DNA of 64,000 nt. It comes from Sialis fuliginosa (lineage: Eukaryota; Arthropoda; Insecta; Megaloptera; Sialidae). Within the stretch, counting starts at the first letter, position 1. The number at the start of each line of letters is the position of its first letter. Both the position numbers and the translations under genes were made by a program. Positions 59,001 through 64,000 of the stretch are shown piece by piece. The stretch is from contig OY540815.1 of NCBI GenBank assembly GCA_961205875.1, forward strand, positions 6,324,001-6,388,000, read 5' to 3'. A model generated the notes under the pieces. The model was not told the DNA's origin and did not search any database. It saw nothing but the letters and a program-made list of their open reading frames with translations.

Positions 59001-59510
59001 GTGTAAAATAAATGTAAGAAAAAAATCAGAATTCGCACAAGACTAAGACGAAACCTAAGCTAAGTATCATCTCAAGTATCGTGAAATCGGAATTTTGGTA
59101 TCTACAAGACAAATGTACAAACTAATATACTATTAACATTAATACAATATACTTGCTTTGTGATTTTCATGACAATTCACACTGACACTCACTCACAGTG
59201 GCGTCGCTAAGGAGGAAGCGGTCCGGCCCGGGTGTCACCCTCAATGGGGTGTAATATGTTAATAAATAAAACCTATTTACCTTATTTTTTGGTTATTTTA
59301 AGCTTCCAGGAAGTAAAATGTGTAAACAAATTTTTTTTGGTTATTGAAAGTCTATAAGGGGTGTAATAACCATCCAATTTATTTAAAAAAAATTTTTTTT
59401 TTCTGTCGTTAAAAAAATCACAGGGGTCACACACCTAATGTGAATTTTTTGGCAGGAGGGTGAGTGGGTTGGCGATACTCTCGATTTACCTCCCGGATGT
59501 CACCCCTCTC

Positions 59511-60385
59511 CCTAGAGTCACTCCAGTAAGAGACTGGACAACGCGGATCGATTTTTGGTTGATTGTAGTAGCCAAGTCTCGCTCACAACCGTATTTTCTG
59601 GTATTATAAGTCAATATCATTAAATATACTTTATATTATTACATTATGTTCAATTTTAATGGTAATTTTTTATACTTGTTAAAATAACACACAAATGATC
59701 TTATTAAAACTCCGATTTGGTTAAGAATGGCGACGCTGTAAAAACTCTTACTGGAGTTTTACCTAGTAAGTAAATATGCTATAACGATTTTATCATACAT
59801 TATAGAACCGAATTTCGTTGGCTCTTTTGATATCGGACAATACGTATTCTTCTTCTTCCGCGAGACAGCCGTGGAGTATATAAACTGTGGCAAGAGCGTA
59901 TACTCGCGAGTAGCTCGTGTCTGCAAGAAAGACACAGGCAGCAAGAACATTATCAGCCAGAACTGGGCCACTTATCTCAAGGCTAGGCTCAATTGTTCCA
60001 TTCCTGGAGAGTTTCCATTCTATTTCAATGAAATACGTAAGTCTAACATTAGTGCATTGTTACTGTAGTTGTACTTAATTCCGTTTGTTATTTTATAGAG
60101 AGCATTTACAAGATGAAAGGTGAGACTGACCGATTCTATGGAACTTTTACAACATCAAGTAACGGACTTATGGACTCAGCGATCTGCACGTTTACTTTAA
60201 CTGATATTCAGCGTGCTTTTGAAGGAAAATTCAAAGAACAGGCTTCTTCTAGCTCTGCCTGGTTACCTGTACTCAGTAATAAGGTTCCAGAACCTAGGCC
60301 AGGGACTTGTGTTAAATACACTGAGACATTGCCAGATTGGTTAAAAATGGCTACGCTGTCGGGACTCTTATTGGAATGATTCTAA
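59511..60385. mobile_element. CCTAGAG-family element with captured gene fragment (Pack-MITE-like)
   Basis: Left end CCTAGAGTCACTCCAGTAAG. The right end, as complement, is TTAGAATCATTCCAATAAGA, clearly the same terminal repeat. From the left there is a complete MITE body (59511-59756), homologous to 3233-3487. Next comes 49 bp of Sema2a intron, then exon, intron and partial exon, then a second MITE end starting at 60339. A gene piece between two ends of one MITE family is the layout of transduplicating Pack-type elements. Confidence 0.8.
59806..60338 (+). pseudogene. Captured Sema2a exon pair with intron
   Basis: 59806-60036 corresponds to the 231-nt exon at 2953-3183, 60037-60098 to its 62-bp intron, and 60099-60338 to the first 240 nt of the exon at 2471-2890. 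All three lengths equal the originals, so there are no indels, and splice signals (tatag, GTAAGT, ttatag) are retained. A handful of replacements are seen, such as GGKNILS to GSKNIIS and LKGSAIC to LMDSAIC. The homology stops after LPD, where the frame runs into transposon sequence and a stop at 60377-60379. Inverted relative to the gene; no evidence that it is expressed. Confidence 0.93.
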
Positions 60386-60937
60386 CCCCCATTAACGACG
60401 CCATTGCTCACTCACTCACACTCACTCACGAAACAACAACAACTCGTTTAACTCGTCTTTATTTATCATCATTATTGATTTCTTTATTACCCTCAGTTTC
60501 TTCTCTTTGATAATAAGACAGTGCTGTATTATTTTCGCAGCACTGGGAGAGATGAAACAAGCGAAAGTCGTTAACGAAACTGCGTGAGCCTAAGGGGGGA
60601 GGGGTAAAGCTTAATTTACTAGTTAAATTTTGCTTTGTTTTGTTCCCGACGTGTCTATTTGTATGTGTTTTAATGGGGGAGATATGTGTGTATGAGAAAG
60701 AGAGGGTATGTTAAATCTGTAAGGGGGTTTTGTAAATTAAGTAGGTCTCTAATGAATGAGGTAAGTTTTTAGTAGAGGAAAAAATATCCATGTTTAATTA
60801 TGATGACACATACATGCACTTATGGGGGTCTGTTAGCTAATTTAGACTTTGTTTGTGATTTAGATCCCCGTTTTAGTATAAATAAAAATGTATAAAATAT
60901 GATAACTTGAGAAATTATGTCAGTCTTTTGAATATGC

Positions 60938-61812
60938 AGGGTTACACATTAAGATTGGTTATCGACTTTATTTTGGAAACTATAAGAATTAGAGCAATAT
61001 TTCAAATTGTAACTACCCTTCAATTTTCATTTGGAAGAATAATAAAACATCATGTAACCCCCACCCATACTCGCATCGCCCACACGCCTCTCAACTTTGA
61101 AATTTCAAATGGAACCCCTCATATTTTATTTCAGAATATTAAAGCTAGATTTATTTAATGAAGTTTTTACTTCAACACAATTTTTCTATAATGGAGTGTT
61201 TGAGAAATATTGGGCAAGATGTGTATTTTTTAGGGTATAGTATTTTTGTCACATTAAGAGTGGATATCGACTTGTTTTGAGTTATAGCAACATTTAAAAT
61301 TTTAACTGCCTTAGAATTTTTACATTTTTACATACACTGTGATATTATCTATGGGTTCGTTTTGGAATTTAGAGCAATTATACTTCAACTTTTATAACAT
61401 AAGCGGCTCTGACCGTACAAGATAATTTTCATAACATCATTACTATTTTAATACCGTTGATGTTTTCTGATCGCGCGTGCGCGAAACTTGTCAACCATTT
61501 CACGAAATTTCAAGAGAACTGTCATATAAATTTTTAGTTTTTATTTTATATTTAAATATTGATTTAATAATAATTTTGCTTGAACTAAAAAGATTATTAA
61601 ATAAACATAGCTTTAATATTCTGAAATAAAATATGGGGGGTTCCATTTGAAATTTTAAAGTTGAGAGTCGTATGGGCGATGCGAGTATGGGTGGGGCTTA
61701 CATGATATTTTATTATTCTTCCAAATGAAAATTAAAGGGTAGTTACAATTTGAAATATTGCTCTAATTCTTATAGTTTTCAAAATAAAGTCGATATCCAC
61801 TCTTTATATATA
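60938..61812. mobile_element. Inverted-repeat element with arms of about 210 bp
   Basis: 60945-61158 and 61608-61805 are inverted copies, for example tataagaattagagcaatat and atattgctctaattcttata. A third, partial copy of the arm start (cacattaagagtggatatcg) lies at about 61251. The centre contains the ttgacaa/gcgcgtgcgcgaaact block related to 26870-26990. The 83-codon ORF in the left arm has no recognised domain. Confidence 0.7.
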
Positions 61813-62591
61813 ATAATAATTTAATTTCTCGGAACAGTGGTGATAAGTTCCCGGAAACCGGTTAAGGACCACTGGCCTATGCAGTGTCATAATCGATGCA
61901 GTCATTTTTAATTTATTATTTGAATATCAGAGAACTGGTTCTATTTAATAAATATTAATGTAGTGAATTTAATATCTACGACGCTCATAAAATTTTTTTT
62001 CGATTATTTTCAAGTTGGCTGCGTGAATTATATAAGGATGTGTATTCAATTCATTTTCTGTCATCAAATAAAATATTTTCTTGTAGAATTTTCAACGCCA
62101 CTTTGCAATAATAAAATTCAGTTCATCACCGACAAGTTGCTCGTTTTTACTTCTCTCTTTTTTTGTCGGAGAGATAAAAATGAATATTTAATAACATTTC
62201 TTTTGATGTGCCAATTCTTATTAGAGTTTTCCCTTCGTTGCAATTATCCTTACCCCATAAGTCATCATAAATTCGGTGCCCCTCAAGCAAATAAAGTATG
62301 AGGTCTAATCTGAAACATCTATTAAATATTAACACTTTTGTTCTTGAAAGGATTTTTTTTTGCTTTTGTTTCCGTTCATTGTAAATTTAAATTTTTTCGT
62401 ACGCTTTGTATCTTTTTGTAAATTTATTTTTATTTTTATTTTTAGGGCTGTTTAAAAATTGAGACACGATGTTTATTTTTAGATGTATGTCGTGTACCTT
62501 TATTTTAAAAATTATAAATTTATTTTCATCTGTGAAGAAATTAAAGAGAAATAAATTCCACAACAACGTTTTTCTCAAAACAATGTTTTAA

Positions 62592-62995
62592 TCTTAGATT
62601 AGGAAATACTATAGATACATAACAACCAATGCTAGTCCGTATATGAAACTGTTACCAAAATTTGACGGTGGCCATCTTTTCTTAAATGTCATTTTCGTCA
62701 TTTCCTGATTTCCATGCAAATTATCCCAGAGGCGTCAGTTGAAAATTTATAATATGTAAATATGCTTTAAATTACAATTGAATTTGGTATGTATGAGAGA
62801 TGATAGTTCCAAATAGATTTCTCTGTTAATCAATTATCGTTAAAATATTTTTAAAGACATAATAAAACATTTATTAATAATTAATTTTATAATTCAAAAC
62901 AATTGATATTTATTTTAAAATCCGAATAATACGTCAATGACTCGTAGAGCGATTTTTTGTGGAACGATATGGTAACAACCATTGTCTAAGGTTTA
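62592..62995 (+). mobile_element. Second copy of the 7245-7560 MITE interior
   Basis: Starts atcttagattaggaaatact and ends gatatggtaacaaccattg, with about 65 bp inserted near 62785-62850. Lacks the CTCTATTTC outer ends found at 7194. Confidence 0.65.
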
Positions 62996-63079
62996 ACTCT
63001 GAAATCACCAAATTAAACTAGATTTTAATTTTGGAATTAGGAATTTTGGTTGATAAATTTTAGCTGTAAAGCGTTCTTA

Positions 63080-63218
63080 TGCCGTGTTCAGACCGAAAAA
63101 ACAAAACAGCAACATCGTGTCTTTTTGACAAAAGTGCAATAAAGCCTATGCATTTTTAAATACGACGTGTTTTCAAACACCGTGTTGCTGTTTTGTTTTC
63201 TTTGGTGTGAACACCGCA
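63080..63218. mobile_element. Harbinger-like MITE, copy 3
   Basis: Flanked by TTA (63077-63079, 63219-63221). Nearly identical to copy 1 over 139 bp. Confidence 0.85.
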
Positions 63219-63345
63219 TTAGACAGACACATAGACGTTATTGAGATTGTGGTACTTCAGGAGCACTCAAAACGTGTAGTTATATATGGGTCATTTCAAA
63301 ATTTGTTGCAGATAAACTTGTCCCAGAAGAAAAAACATTGATTAT

Positions 63346-63557
63346 TGTTAGTTACATTCAAACTTAGATAATATTTTGGAATCAATAAACAAAGCACCGT
63401 ATTTTTAAACATCTTTTATAAAAAGAAATAAACCCCATTTGTTACTTTAAAAAAGTAATTTTAAGTGGGATTTATTTCATTTTATAAAAGATGTTTAATA
63501 ATACGGTGCTTTGTTTATTGATTCCAAAATATTATCTAAGTTTGAATGTAACTAACA
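63346..63557. repeat. Fold-back element, arms about 95 bp
   Basis: Left arm tgttagttacattcaaac through gtgctttgtt-type sequence is matched by its complement on the right. The loop is only about 20 bp. A few mismatches near the centre (ccccatttgttac against its counterpart). No target duplication recognised. Confidence 0.8.
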
Positions 63558-64000
63558 AAAATCTTCTGACACCCATATAATAATAAAAAAGTAAAAAAAT
63601 AAAAATAATTATAATCCTTTAAACAATTTCATTAACAGTTTGAGAAGCACTGTACACATACATACAGATCTCATTGGCAGAGACAAATAACATAACTACT
63701 TTCGACACGGTGCGCAGAGCAATAACATTCATTCATAATATTTTGTATTTATATGATATCATTTTTTCAATATGATGTAGTGCTCTATTATAAATATGAC
63801 AAGGGGTAGATGCGCGCTCTCAGACATATGAAATGATCAACACTACTCTATGTTCCTTTATTTAGATATTGCAGAACATGACATCATGTATGAAGTCTAA
63901 AATATGATGTATTTTTTATCTGTTGAATAAATAAAACTAAAAAAAAATATACGTGTTAGTTTGTTGAGAAAGAATAAATTTTATAATGACTTAAAATAAT
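63558..64000. other. Sequence without recognised features
   Basis: No gene or clear element. No Sema2a 5' exon is recognised here. Confidence 0.4.

Larger units (their letters stand above)
59196..60406. mobile_element. hAT-like element carrying a captured Sema2a fragment
   Basis: Begins CAGTGGCGTCGCTAAGG and ends with the inverted CCATTAACGACGCCATTG. The 8 bases CTCACTCA occur on both sides (59188-59195 and 60407-60414). This matches a hAT target duplication, although the flank itself is ctca-rich, which weakens it. The left 315 bp match the family copy at 49559-49935. The interior from 59511 to 60385 is a second, nested element holding exon sequence. Confidence 0.78.

Noticed and set aside
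59759-60379. The plus-strand Sema2a-like ORFs as a functional second semaphorin gene
   Set aside because: Only about 157 codons of the sema domain are present, the frame runs into transposon sequence and a stop, and both ends are MITE termini. It is a captured fragment.
60907-61158. 83-codon ORF as a host gene
   Set aside because: It coincides with one arm of an inverted-repeat element, and its mirror arm carries stops.
49357-64000. A 5' exon of Sema2a in the remaining upstream sequence
   Set aside because: I looked for the N-terminal sema blade and a signal peptide on the minus strand and recognised none. A short exon could still have been missed; transcript alignment would settle it.

Overview
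The window is animal nuclear DNA, almost certainly insect. It is strongly AT-rich, has GT-AG introns and (GT)n microsatellites, and is packed with short inverted-repeat DNA transposons. The RTE-like tails, with a conserved 3' end followed by CTGT-type repeats, are of a kind common in moths and butterflies and also known from other insects. I cannot fix the order.

The only host gene I can support is a Semaphorin-2A (Sema2a) orthologue on the minus strand, read from high to low coordinates. Nine exons are visible: 49294-49356, 6135-6242, 5802-6072, 2953-3183, 2471-2890, 1788-2064, 1265-1456, 918-1161 and 773-844 (stop). They join in frame into 625 residues plus a stop: most of the sema domain, a PSI domain, one Ig domain and a basic secreted tail with no membrane anchor. 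About the first 100 residues (signal peptide and start of the sema domain) lie beyond base 64000 or were not recognised. An intron of about 43 kb separates the 63-nt exon from the compact 3' cluster.

Most of the rest is intron or upstream sequence filled with mobile elements. Terminal repeats and target-site duplications can be read for many of them: piggyBac-like (TTAA), hAT-like (8 bp), Harbinger-like (TWA), mariner/pogo-like (TA) and several fold-back families. Two mariner transposase relics (47.9-48.6 kb and about 52.0-53.1 kb) and the Cys-rich tail of a piggyBac transposase (10.2-10.35 kb) are the only transposon coding remnants I recognise. At 36.3-39.9 kb three elements are nested inside one another.

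The most striking feature is at 59196-60406. A hAT-like element with an 8-bp target duplication carries an inner inverted-repeat element, which in turn holds a fragment of Sema2a itself: one complete exon, its intron and more than half of the next exon. The captured piece is inverted relative to the gene and probably lies within the same transcription unit. The Sema2a pre-mRNA may therefore contain about 0.8 kb of self-complementary sequence.
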